A DNA stretch of 64,000 nt from Clostridia bacterium (lineage in GTDB: Bacteria; Bacillota; Clostridia; Peptostreptococcales; Anaerovoracaceae). The notes beneath the pieces were generated by a model, which searched no databases, was not told where the DNA came from, and was given only the letters and a program-made list of their open reading frames with translations. The stretch covers positions 124,001 through 188,000 of the forward strand of contig CABJAP010000004.1 of NCBI GenBank assembly GCA_902363595.1, in the 5' to 3' direction. The first letter of the stretch is position 1; every line of letters starts with the position of its first letter. Positions 9,100 through 17,120 of the stretch are shown piece by piece. Made by a program: the position numbers and the translations under genes.

Positions 9100-9991
9100 A
9101 AGAAGGATAAAGGCAGCTCTGCTGCTGACGCTGCTCCTGGCCGCAGGGACGCTCTGCGGATGCAGCCTGGCCGACGAAACCATGCAGGCGGACAGCGCAG
9201 ATGATCATGCCTGTGGGGTTTATGTGATCCGCCGGTCCCAGCAGGAAGCGCTGGACAAAAAACGGTACAATGAACAAGGAGATTTCATCAAAAATTACGC
9301 GCAGATGAAAAATACCGGAGACGGCACCTTGTTCAATTTTGAGGGAGTGGACGGTGAATATCTGCTGGTTCAGCAGGCGGACGGCGCCGCAAGCGTAACT
9401 AAAAGCGAGGCCATGGCGGACAGCGGGCTTCGGGTGGAAGGAAATGAACAAACGGGAGCGGAAAACCTGGAAGAACAAAAAAATGTCGTCTGCGGAACGG
9501 TCCATTTTGTAAGGGGATCTGAAAGTGAATTCCTCTGCTGTTTTATCCGCAAAGACAAGAAAGGCTATTACCTGGGAGAGCAGGCTACCGCAGGGATCGA
9601 CGCAGTTTTAGGAGGCAGCCTCGGCGGGGAAGCTTCCTGGACTGTAACCGAAAACAACAGCCGCATTACCAAAACCTTCGCCTACGAGGTGAATTTTGAG
9701 GAAGAAGATCCTGTCCTCAGCGTGGCTGCAAAGGAGATGGACGGCCGTGACCAGGTGGTGAAAACCACAGAAATTCAGTTTAAAGACGATGGGTATCATC
9801 TCAAGCTAAAGCCTCAGACCCAGTATGTGATCGTAGAAGAGACAGCCAAAGACCAAAAAGGCAAGGAGATTAAGAAACGCAGCATTTATGATTGGAGCAA
9901 GAGCGAGGATGGAGAGGAACTCACCCATTACAGCTACGTTTCCCATAAGTCAGGCATCCTCAAGCCCCAGGAACTCATCTTCACCAAATAG
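9092..9991 (+). CDS. Lipoprotein of unknown function
   Basis: A 300-residue secreted lipoprotein. ATG 9092 follows GGAGGAAG and overlaps the XRE stop by 8 bases. The signal peptide has a basic start (MNKRRIK), a Leu/Ala core and the lipobox LCGC with Cys24 as the lipidated residue. The mature part is acidic, hydrophilic and rich in beta-type sequence; no catalytic motif or familiar domain was recognised. Being third in an operon with a membrane protein and a small regulator, it may be part of an envelope-stress or sensing module, but this is inference from position only. Confidence 0.65.
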   Translation: MNKRRIKAALLLTLLLAAGTLCGCSLADETMQADSADDHACGVYVIRRSQQEALDKKRYNEQGDFIKNYAQMKNTGDGTLFNFEGVDGEYLLVQQADGAASVTKSEAMADSGLRVEGNEQTGAENLEEQKNVVCGTVHFVRGSESEFLCCFIRKDKKGYYLGEQATAGIDAVLGGSLGGEASWTVTENNSRITKTFAYEVNFEEEDPVLSVAAKEMDGRDQVVKTTEIQFKDDGYHLKLKPQTQYVIVEETAKDQKGKEIKKRSIYDWSKSEDGEELTHYSYVSHKSGILKPQELIFTK

Positions 9992-10031
9992 GGCTGCCGG
10001 GAAAAAAGATTAAATTCTGAATAATCCGATA

Positions 10032-10061
10032 TTGACAATGACCAATATTTTCTTGTACAAT
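10032..10061 (+). promoter_or_regulatory. Promoter of nhaA
   Basis: TTGACA (10032-10037), 18-base spacer, TACAAT (10056-10061), 62 bases before the nhaA start. Confidence 0.65.
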
Positions 10062-10123
10062 GTATACAATTAACTGTTGCTTTAATGTGAGAAAGTGTAA
10101 GCGGGGAGGTAATACATTTAAAG

Positions 10124-11329
10124 ATGCGAGAAAAACTGAACAACATATGTAGGGAATTTTCAATTCCATTGATCTTGGGTGTGGCGTGCGCGATGCTTTG
10201 CGCCAACCTGTTTCCAAATCTATACCACCATGTGATTCATGAGCCGCTGTGGGGAGATACCGTTAGTCTCCATTGGCTGGTAAATGATATCTTCATGGTG
10301 TTTTTCTTTGCCATCGCGGGAGTGGAAATCGTCAACAGCCTGTCCAAAGGCGGTTCGCTCAATCCACTGAAAAAAGCCGTCGCTCCCTTGATGGCCACGG
10401 CGGGAGGCGTGCTGTTTCCGGCGGCAGTCTTTCTGCTGATCAACTGGGCGGCCGGCGACACCGCTTACGCTTCGGGATGGGGAATCTGCACGGCTACGGA
10501 TATTGCCCTGGCATGGCTGGCAGCCAGAGTAATTTTCGGCAAGCTTCATCCTGCCGTCAACTTTCTGCTGCTCCTGGCAGTAGCCGACGATGCCATCGGC
10601 CTGGTCATTATCGCCATTTTTTACCCCGAACCGGGCAGCTCCGTTCAGCCTTTGTGGCTGGTGCTGGTATTGGCGGCAATGGCCCTTGCTCTGGGGCTTC
10701 GAAAGCTGCGCGTCCGTTACTTCGAACCATATGTTCTCCTTTGCGGAACCATCAGCTGGCTGGGAATGTACCAATCGGGCCTTCACCCGGCTCTGGCACT
10801 TGTGTTCATTATTCCCTTTCTTCCCAAATCAGGAACCAGCGTACATCAAAATGATGAACATGGCCCGGACCATACCCAGGGAAAATCCGCCCTTCATACC
10901 TTTGAACAAAGGATCGGCGCCATGGTCGACTATGGTCTGTTTTTCTTTGGCTTTACCAACGCAGGGGTAGAACTGGGAAGCTTGTCATCTTTAAGCCTGA
11001 TTATTTTCCTCGCATTTCTCGTAGGCAAGAGCGGAGGCGTAATGCTGTTCACCTGGCTGGCTGTAAAATTAAAGGCTGCCCTGCCGGAAGGCATGAGCTT
11101 TAAAGATGTGGCCGTAGTGGGCTTTATCAGCGGCATCGGCCTGACCGTGGCCCTGTTCGTCTCAGAAAATGCCTTCATGGATTCAAAGCTGACGGATGCG
11201 GCCAAGATGGGGTCCCTTTTGAGCCTTTTGACCGCGATTCCGGCAGCGATTGTCGCCAGAATCTGCAAGGTAGGGCGATGGCAAAGAGAACCCGGCCGGC
11301 GCCTGGAAAGGCTGTGCGGAGAATCATGA
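10124..11329 (+). CDS. nhaA: Na+/H+ antiporter NhaA
   Basis: A 401-residue integral membrane antiporter that exchanges internal Na+ for external protons and helps set pH and sodium balance. The family signatures are present: FFFAIAGVEI, ATDIALAWLAARVIFG (the Asp of the unwound helix) and LLAVADDAIGLVIIAIFY, whose adjacent Asp-Asp pair is the ion-binding site (D163/D164 in E. coli). GGISGIGLTVALF-like sequence is seen as GFISGIGLTVALFVS near the C terminus. Length is close to the 390 usual. It has its own promoter and terminator. The ribosome site GGGGAGGT is 14 bases from the ATG, longer than usual. It may balance ions in a cell that also carries an ion-pumping hydrogenase. Confidence 0.95.
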   Translation: MREKLNNICREFSIPLILGVACAMLCANLFPNLYHHVIHEPLWGDTVSLHWLVNDIFMVFFFAIAGVEIVNSLSKGGSLNPLKKAVAPLMATAGGVLFPAAVFLLINWAAGDTAYASGWGICTATDIALAWLAARVIFGKLHPAVNFLLLLAVADDAIGLVIIAIFYPEPGSSVQPLWLVLVLAAMALALGLRKLRVRYFEPYVLLCGTISWLGMYQSGLHPALALVFIIPFLPKSGTSVHQNDEHGPDHTQGKSALHTFEQRIGAMVDYGLFFFGFTNAGVELGSLSSLSLIIFLAFLVGKSGGVMLFTWLAVKLKAALPEGMSFKDVAVVGFISGIGLTVALFVSENAFMDSKLTDAAKMGSLLSLLTAIPAAIVARICKVGRWQREPGRRLERLCGES

Positions 11330-11330
11330 A

Positions 11331-11359
11331 AGGGGAGGTTCACAAACCTCCTTTTTTTT
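11331..11359 (+). terminator. Rho-independent terminator after nhaA
   Basis: GGAGGTT (11334-11340), loop CACA, AACCTCC (11345-11351), then eight T residues. Confidence 0.9.
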
Positions 11360-11409
11360 GTTAGTATAGGGGCATATGCGTTATGAGCAAAAAAGGATGG
11401 CGAGAACCT

Positions 11410-12090
11410 ATGAAAAAAATATTACTAATTGAAGACGACCAGGCGCTGAACGCAGGGCTGACCTATGACCTGGAGGCGGAAAATTACCGGGTCTATTCGG
11501 CTTATTCGCTGGCGGAAGGAATGGAGCTTTTAGACAAAAATCAAGTGGATCTGATTCTCCTGGATGTGAACCTGCCCGACGGGGAGGGCTATGATCTGTG
11601 CAGGGGCGTGAAAGCGCAGATGGGTACACCGGTCATTTTTCTCACTGCCCGCGACTTGGATGAGGACGAGCTGAAAGGCTTTGACTGCGGCGCCGATGAT
11701 TATATTACAAAACCCTTTAACATGGAGGTTTTACACAAGCGGATCCAGGTCGCTTTGCGAAAACATGCGCCCAAGGCCCAGAATACCCGATACAGCGACG
11801 GCTATTTGATGATTGATTTCGGAAAGATGGTTTTAAAAAAGGAAGGACGGATTTTATCCCTCACGCCCACGGAATTTAAAATACTGAATCTTTTAATCGC
11901 AAGCAAAGACAGGGTTTTGACCAAACAGTTGCTGCTGGAAAAGATTTGGGACAGCGAAGGCAATTTTGTCGATGAACATGTGGTGGCGGTGAACATCAAC
12001 CGGCTGCGGAAAAAGATTGAAGATGAGAACCATTCCTATATCAAAACCTTGTACGGCATGGGATATCAATGGACAGGAGGCGGCTTTTGA
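11410..12090 (+). CDS. OmpR-family response regulator, BceR-like
   Basis: A 226-residue two-domain regulator. The receiver has the acidic pair D9/D10, phospho-acceptor D52 (ILLDVNLPDGEG), T79 and K101 (ITKPF). The C-terminal winged helix (about 130-224) contains LTPTEFKILNLLIASKDRV and VAVNINRLRKKIEDE, which bind DNA. ATG 11410 was chosen because the protein then begins at the receiver strand MKKILLIEDD; AAGGA lies 12 bases upstream. Its stop overlaps the kinase ATG by one base. A TNACA-N4-TGTAA box upstream of the ABC exporter genes is the type bound by BceR regulators, so that operon is the probable target. Confidence 0.9.
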   Translation: MKKILLIEDDQALNAGLTYDLEAENYRVYSAYSLAEGMELLDKNQVDLILLDVNLPDGEGYDLCRGVKAQMGTPVIFLTARDLDEDELKGFDCGADDYITKPFNMEVLHKRIQVALRKHAPKAQNTRYSDGYLMIDFGKMVLKKEGRILSLTPTEFKILNLLIASKDRVLTKQLLLEKIWDSEGNFVDEHVVAVNINRLRKKIEDENHSYIKTLYGMGYQWTGGGF

Positions 12091-13010
12091 TGGAACGGAT
12101 CCTATTGGCTGCTGGTATCCTTCTTTTGCTGATCAACATTGGCATCGTCATCTGGATGCGTCGAAAGCTTGTCACATATACGTCCCGGATCATGGAGAGC
12201 CTGGAAGGGATGATCACAGGGAAAAAAGACCTGTTTTTAGAAGAAGAAACCGATACCTTAATGTCCAAGATTCAGGTGAAAATGCGGCAGCTTTACGAAA
12301 TTTTTGAAATGCGTGCACAGCAGCTTCACCAGGAGAAAAGCGAGCTGCAGGAAATCGTTTCCGACATCTCACATCAGGTGAAAACCCCCATATCCAACGT
12401 TCGTATGTATCATCAGATTTTGATGAGCCGGGAAATGCCGGAAGCAAAACGAACCGAATTCCTCCAGGCAGCCGACTCCCAGGTGGAAAAACTGGATTCC
12501 CTGATGCAGAGCATGATCAAGCTTTCCCGGCTGGAAACGGGGCTGATCGATGTTTCGCCAAAACCTTCCTCCATCTACCCGATGATTCAGCAGGCGGTCT
12601 GCGATATTGCCCTCAAGGCCGAGGCAAAGAAGATCAATATCACAGTGAATTGCAGCGAAGAGATCCGGGCGCTCTGCGACAGCAAATGGACCCTGGAGGC
12701 GGTTTTCAATCTTCTGGACAACGGGGTCAAATACAGCCGGGAAGGCGGGCATATTCACATCGATGTTTCAGAAACCGATTTCTTTGTGAAGATCGCAGTC
12801 AGAGATGACGGGAAGGGTATTGAGCCGGACCATTTCAATCAGATCTTCCAGCGTTTTTACCGGGAGAACGATGTTCGCCAGATCGAAGGGGTGGGCCTGG
12901 GCCTGTTTTTGACCAGGAAGATCATAGAAAGCCAGAGAGGCTTTCTGGACGTAACCTCTGTTGTTGGAGAAGGTTCCGTCTTTTCCATACATTTGCCCTG
13001 CCTGGCATGA
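12090..13010 (+). CDS. Sensor histidine kinase with one membrane helix
   Basis: A 306-residue kinase. ATG 12090 overlaps the regulator stop (TGATG) and follows GGAGG; an upstream ATG at 12069 lacks a site. One hydrophobic helix occupies residues 4-23, followed by a coiled linker. The H-box is DISHQVKTPISN (H95); N-box LLDNGVKYS, G1 DDGKGI and G2 GVGLGLFLTRK are all present. There is practically no extracytoplasmic sensing domain, so signals are probably received within the membrane, perhaps from the ABC exporter encoded next door, as in Bce-type systems. BceS proteins usually have two helices; here only one is seen. Confidence 0.88.
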   Translation: MERILLAAGILLLLINIGIVIWMRRKLVTYTSRIMESLEGMITGKKDLFLEEETDTLMSKIQVKMRQLYEIFEMRAQQLHQEKSELQEIVSDISHQVKTPISNVRMYHQILMSREMPEAKRTEFLQAADSQVEKLDSLMQSMIKLSRLETGLIDVSPKPSSIYPMIQQAVCDIALKAEAKKINITVNCSEEIRALCDSKWTLEAVFNLLDNGVKYSREGGHIHIDVSETDFFVKIAVRDDGKGIEPDHFNQIFQRFYRENDVRQIEGVGLGLFLTRKIIESQRGFLDVTSVVGEGSVFSIHLPCLA

Positions 13011-13013
13011 TGG

Positions 13014-13074
13014 AAAGATTATCACAAACCTGTAACAATGTTGAGAAGTGTTTGTGATAATCTTTTTGTATACT
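13014..13074 (+). promoter_or_regulatory. BceR-like box, 16-bp inverted repeat and -10 element
   Basis: TCACA-AACC-TGTAA (13022-13035) exactly fits the TNACA-N4-TGTAA box reported for BceR-type regulators. It lies within a perfect 16-bp inverted repeat, AAAGATTATCACAAAC (13014-13029) with GTTTGTGATAATCTTT (13050-13065). TATACT (13069-13074) is a good -10, but no -35 hexamer is present, as expected for an activator-dependent promoter. The long repeat could also act as a terminator of the kinase gene. Confidence 0.65.
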
Positions 13075-13104
13075 ACAGGTATCAAAATAAAGAGAGGTAT
13101 CACA

Positions 13105-13821
13105 ATGAGCTGTATTTTACAGGCAAAGAATTTAAAAAAATATTATGGAAAAGAACCCAACCTTACAAAAGCACTGGACGGTGTCAGCTTGGATATTGAA
13201 CAGGGCGAATTCGCCGCCATCGTCGGGACTTCGGGTTCGGGAAAATCCACGTTGCTCAATATGCTGGGCGGTCTGGACACGCCCACCTCAGGCAGCGTTT
13301 CCATTCGCGGCAAAGAAATCGAACATATGAACGACGAACAGCTGACCGTATTCCGCCGCCGTAATATCGGTTTTATCTTTCAGGACTACAATTTGGTTCC
13401 TGTTCTCAATGTATATCAAAACATCATCCTTCCCATTGAGCTGGACGGCAATCCGGTGGATCGGGATCATATCGATCAGATCATCCGTTTGCTTCATTTG
13501 GAAGAAAAACTTTCCAACCTGCCCAGCAATTTGTCCGGCGGGCAGCAGCAGAGAGTGGCCATTGCCAGAGCTTTAGCCAGCAAACCGGCTATCATTCTCG
13601 CCGACGAACCGACGGGCAATCTGGATTCTAAGACCAGTCAGGATGTGCTGCGCCTGATGAAGCTTTCGTGCAAACAGTTTCACCAGACTTTGGTTATGAT
13701 CACCCACAATCCTGAAATCGCGCTGATGGCAGATCGCATGATCCGCATTGAGGACGGACGGATCGCCGGAAGGACGCAGCCTGGTAAAAAACTGGGAGGT
13801 GGGGAAGATGCTGCAAAATAA
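13105..13821 (+). CDS. ABC transporter ATP-binding protein, MacB/LolD type
   Basis: A 238-residue ATPase that powers the FtsX-type permease encoded next. ATG 13105 follows AGAGAGG. Walker A is GTSGSGKST (41-49), the Q-loop is FIFQDYNLVP, the signature is LSGGQQQRVAIARAL, Walker B is ILADEPTGNLD, and the H-loop is MITHNPE. The family includes ATPases of BceA, MacB and LolD mechanotransmission systems, which act on periplasmic or membrane-embedded substrates such as antimicrobial peptides. The permease start lies 14 bases inside its end. Expression is probably controlled by the two-component pair just upstream. Confidence 0.93.
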   Translation: MSCILQAKNLKKYYGKEPNLTKALDGVSLDIEQGEFAAIVGTSGSGKSTLLNMLGGLDTPTSGSVSIRGKEIEHMNDEQLTVFRRRNIGFIFQDYNLVPVLNVYQNIILPIELDGNPVDRDHIDQIIRLLHLEEKLSNLPSNLSGGQQQRVAIARALASKPAIILADEPTGNLDSKTSQDVLRLMKLSCKQFHQTLVMITHNPEIALMADRMIRIEDGRIAGRTQPGKKLGGGEDAAK

Positions 13822-16321
13822 TAATAAGCGGTTTATTAAGACCCTTTCCCAAAGCTGCCTCAAGGCCAGCCGCTCGCGGAATATCATCGCTGTCATCGCC
13901 ATTATTCTTACGACCATGCTCTTTACTTCCGTGGCGACTGTGCTCCAGGGCAGCATGTACTGCTATAAACAACAGACCATCCGCCAATCGGGAAGCCAGG
14001 CCATGGTTTCTCTCAAGTACATGCCCCAGAAAAAAGCAGAGCAGATCATGGAAAATCCCGCTTTTAAAGATGTGGGCGCCATGCGCTTTGTAGGGACCGG
14101 AACCGATCCCAGACTGACCCGTATGGCGGTGAACGTGTCCCAGATCGACGAAATCCTTTATAAAATGAATTTTATGGAGCTGAAAGAGGGAAAACTCCCC
14201 CAAACCGCTGATCAGGTGGTCTTGGATACGGTGACCATGGATTTGCTCAAGCTTCCCCATGAGACAGGCGTTTCCTTTGATCTTCATTATGAAGTGAATG
14301 GAAAAGAAAAGGTGAAGCAGGTCCAGGTAAGCGGGTTCTGGGAGGGAGAAAAAAACGCTTCCATGACTTACATCGGTGTATCCAAGTCGTTTGCTGATTC
14401 AGCCCTTTCAGGTGTTTCCAACCCCAGGCCCGGCGAAGCCAAAGCAGGCGCCCTGGTGATCATGGGCACCCTCAAGGATGATACACATATTCAGGAGCAG
14501 CTGGACAGCATCGTCCAAAGCGCCGGATACGATCCGGCAGCAGAGGTGGGCGAAGCTGACTTCATAAAAGCTAACGTCAATCCGGCTTACGAGCGGGTGG
14601 ACACTGTGGACCCCGGGCTTGTGGCAGGCGTGATCGGAGCCGCGATTCTCATTCTGCTGGCCGGCTACCTGATTATCTACAATATTTTTCAGATTTCGGT
14701 GCTCAAGGACATCCGTCTCTACGGGCAGCTGAAAACCATCGGCGCTTCGCCCAAACAGCTGGCGTATATCGTAAAGCGGCAGGGTATAAAGCTGTCGATC
14801 ATCGGTATACCGGCGGGTCTGATTTTGGGGTGGCTGCTGGGAAACGGGCTGCTGCCTCTGATCATGCAGACACTGGACGGCAAGACCGCTTATTTTGTGC
14901 CTCCCAATATCTGGGTCATGGTGATTTCCGGGCTATTTGCGCTGTTTACCGTATGGATCAGCTGTCAGCGTCCCGGCCGTACAGCCGCAAAGATTTCTCC
15001 CATCGAAGCGCTCCGGTATAGCGGACAGAAGGAGAGCAAAAAGACGGTCAAGAGCGGGAAAGAATCGCGCATGCGCATCGCCCAGATGGCGATTGCCAAT
15101 CTGACAGGCAGCAAAGGAAAGACAGCTCTGGTGGTTCTGTCCATTGCTCTCAGTATCGTGATTTTTAACAGCGTGCTCAACTTTACCGGCAGCTTTGATC
15201 AAAATACCTTCGTCAAAGGCCGGGTGGCAGCGGATTTTGCGGCAAGCAGTTCCGATTCCGGGCGAGGAGATGAATCAAACTATATGCTTTCTCAGGACTT
15301 TGTCCGCTTTATTCAAACACAGCCTCAGGTAAAGGACTTGTCCAACGTCTATTATTACCATGATACCAGTGGAAATATCGAGGAAACCGCCTCTGTGAAA
15401 ACCAGGAACGGCAAACCTTATGAAGATGATAACGATTCGGGCGGAAAACAGGTCTATGGCTTTGATGAGAATGCCTTGAAACGCTGCAAAGTCTTTGACG
15501 GCAAACTTGATTTGGAGAAATTTGCTTCCGGAAAATATGTGCTGGAAATTGGGTATCTGGATGATAAAGGGCAGGAAGCGGATATGGACGGCTTTACCCT
15601 TCACCCTGGAGACCGGATCAGTGTTGATTTTCACGGAAAGCAGCGGGAATATGAGGTGATGGCCTGCGTTGCGGTCCAGTACTCCATGCTCTATGACGCC
15701 AGCTATGGCGACTACGCAGGTCTGCTGCTTACGGCTGAGCAGTTCCAGTCCCTTTATCCGGAAGCAAACCGGCCCATTCGCTGCATCTTTGATGCCCAGG
15801 AGGGCAAATTCGGTGCGCTGAAAGAAGCCATTGAGGGCTATCAGGATCGGCCGGGCGCCAATATCCGGGTCATTTCCAGAGAAAGCGTGGACAAGGACTT
15901 TAAGGAGCTCAAGCAAACCTTCAGTATGAGCGGCGCAGTGATTGCCGGCATCTTTGGGATCATCGGAATCCTCAACCTGCTCAATGTGATTTTGACCGGC
16001 GCCATTGCAAGGCAGAGGGAATTCGCAGTGATGCAAAGCATCGGCATGACCAGAAAACAGCTGCGAAAACTCTTTGTACTGGAAGGGCTGTTCTACGCCG
16101 CCGCTGCCGTGATCGCAGGAATCCTGCTCAGCGCTGCTGTCTCTGCGACCATTGTAAAAGGGATGACTGCCGGGTGGTGGTTCGCGTCTTACCATATGAC
16201 GCTGCTTCCCGCCTGCGGGCTGGTGCCGGTGTATCTGCTGGCTGCGGTTGCCATCTCGGCCTTTGTGGACCGTATGTGGAATAAGGACAGCGTGGTGGAG
16301 CGCCTCAGGCGCAGCAAGTAA
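13808..16321 (+). CDS. FtsX-type ABC permease with two large outer domains
   Basis: An 837-residue permease. ATG 13808 follows GGGAGGTGGGGAAG and overlaps the ATPase end. It has two similar halves: a helix near residues 24-46, an outer domain, three helices between about 275 and 400, a second first-helix near 447-470, a second outer domain, and three helices in about 715-830. Both halves contain FtsX motifs (LYGQLKTIGASPKQL and FAVMQSIGMTRKQL). This 1+3+1+3 layout differs from BceB, which has ten helices and one outer loop of about 200 residues. It probably exports or detaches membrane-active peptides or lipids; the substrate is unknown. Confidence 0.87.
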   Translation: MLQNNNKRFIKTLSQSCLKASRSRNIIAVIAIILTTMLFTSVATVLQGSMYCYKQQTIRQSGSQAMVSLKYMPQKKAEQIMENPAFKDVGAMRFVGTGTDPRLTRMAVNVSQIDEILYKMNFMELKEGKLPQTADQVVLDTVTMDLLKLPHETGVSFDLHYEVNGKEKVKQVQVSGFWEGEKNASMTYIGVSKSFADSALSGVSNPRPGEAKAGALVIMGTLKDDTHIQEQLDSIVQSAGYDPAAEVGEADFIKANVNPAYERVDTVDPGLVAGVIGAAILILLAGYLIIYNIFQISVLKDIRLYGQLKTIGASPKQLAYIVKRQGIKLSIIGIPAGLILGWLLGNGLLPLIMQTLDGKTAYFVPPNIWVMVISGLFALFTVWISCQRPGRTAAKISPIEALRYSGQKESKKTVKSGKESRMRIAQMAIANLTGSKGKTALVVLSIALSIVIFNSVLNFTGSFDQNTFVKGRVAADFAASSSDSGRGDESNYMLSQDFVRFIQTQPQVKDLSNVYYYHDTSGNIEETASVKTRNGKPYEDDNDSGGKQVYGFDENALKRCKVFDGKLDLEKFASGKYVLEIGYLDDKGQEADMDGFTLHPGDRISVDFHGKQREYEVMACVAVQYSMLYDASYGDYAGLLLTAEQFQSLYPEANRPIRCIFDAQEGKFGALKEAIEGYQDRPGANIRVISRESVDKDFKELKQTFSMSGAVIAGIFGIIGILNLLNVILTGAIARQREFAVMQSIGMTRKQLRKLFVLEGLFYAAAAVIAGILLSAAVSATIVKGMTAGWWFASYHMTLLPACGLVPVYLLAAVAISAFVDRMWNKDSVVERLRRSK

Positions 16322-16660
16322 GTGTGTGTTGGTTTAACGTTTGTTTTTTATGGGTCGGCTCCGGGGGTGGGGCCGGCTCGCTAGATCTGGGGGCCGGGTC
16401 TGGGCCCCTCAAATCGAAAAAAGGCCAGATTGCGGAAAACTTTTGAAAAACTTTGCATTTTTTACGCAAAGCTGCAGGGTTACGGGACACGATCCCGGCA
16501 ACATGGCGGCCCTTGGGGGTCCATTGCGAATTTGAAAGCGCCCGGTCGTTGAAAGTTGCGTAAAAAGTGAAATTTTATTTTAGTTTTTTCCCGCAGATCC
16601 CCATATCGTATCTCCAAGCCGCAGCAGCTTGACGGTCCGGCCAAACCCCTGCATCCCCTC
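16322..16660. other. Spacer without gene; long-range inverted repeat
   Basis: No coding frame was supported. TTTTTACGCAA (16459-16469) and TTGCGTAAAAA (16556-16566) form a perfect 11-bp inverted repeat 86 bases apart. A GC-rich stretch at 16350-16410 can fold but lacks a T-run. Confidence 0.45.
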
Positions 16661-16690
16661 TTGACAATCCGGGAACTAAGGTGGTAAAAT
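16661..16690 (+). promoter_or_regulatory. Promoter of the Trp T-box transcript
   Basis: TTGACA (16661-16666), 18-base spacer, TAAAAT (16685-16690). Confidence 0.65.
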
Positions 16691-16696
16691 AACTGT

Positions 16697-17057
16697 ATAT
16701 CAATACGAAACCGAGGACGAGGGAGTAAAGCTGAGAAACGGTTTTACAGCGAGCCCGGGGCGGTGCAAGCCGGGCAGACGACAGTTTCAGCAGAATGGGC
16801 CTCCGAGGGCGAAGTGAACAGCCGCAGCATTAAGCGGCCCGCCAAAGCAGCAAACAGCGATCGCGAAATGAAACGACAAAGCGACCGGTCAGCCAGGCGG
16901 GACGGTAAAATGCAGACAGGCCAAGTAGCCGAGACGCGAAGCCGGCGTAACGGGCAAAGAGTGTGATGGCACTCTGCAGAGAGGATGCGCAGGCATCAAA
17001 CAAGGTGGTACCGCAGGTTATAAGACACTTGTCCTTGTATGGGACGGGTGTTTTTTT
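16697..17057 (+). promoter_or_regulatory. T-box leader, tryptophan specifier UGG
   Basis: A T-box riboswitch that senses uncharged tRNA. The T-box core TGGTACCGC is at 17006-17014. Stem I carries the usual GGGAGTAA and GAGCCCGGGG...AAGCCGGG elements, and the specifier loop reads GAA-TGG-GCC, giving codon UGG (16796-16798), tryptophan. The terminator stem CACTTGTCC/GGACGGGTG (17026-17034 and 17042-17050) is followed by seven T residues. Uncharged tRNA-Trp should favour the antiterminator and switch on the trpXYZ-type importer downstream. The variable T-box base is U, which can pair with A or wobble with G at the tRNA discriminator. Confidence 0.9.
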
Positions 17058-17120
17058 GTGGAACGCCTACCGAGCAGAGAACATCCAAAAAATAAACAAT
17101 ATAGATAGGAGAAAAAGAAC

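Noticed and set aside
13105..16321. Calling the exporter BceAB
   Set aside because: The ATPase fits, but the permease has two FtsX halves with two outer domains, unlike the ten-helix BceB.
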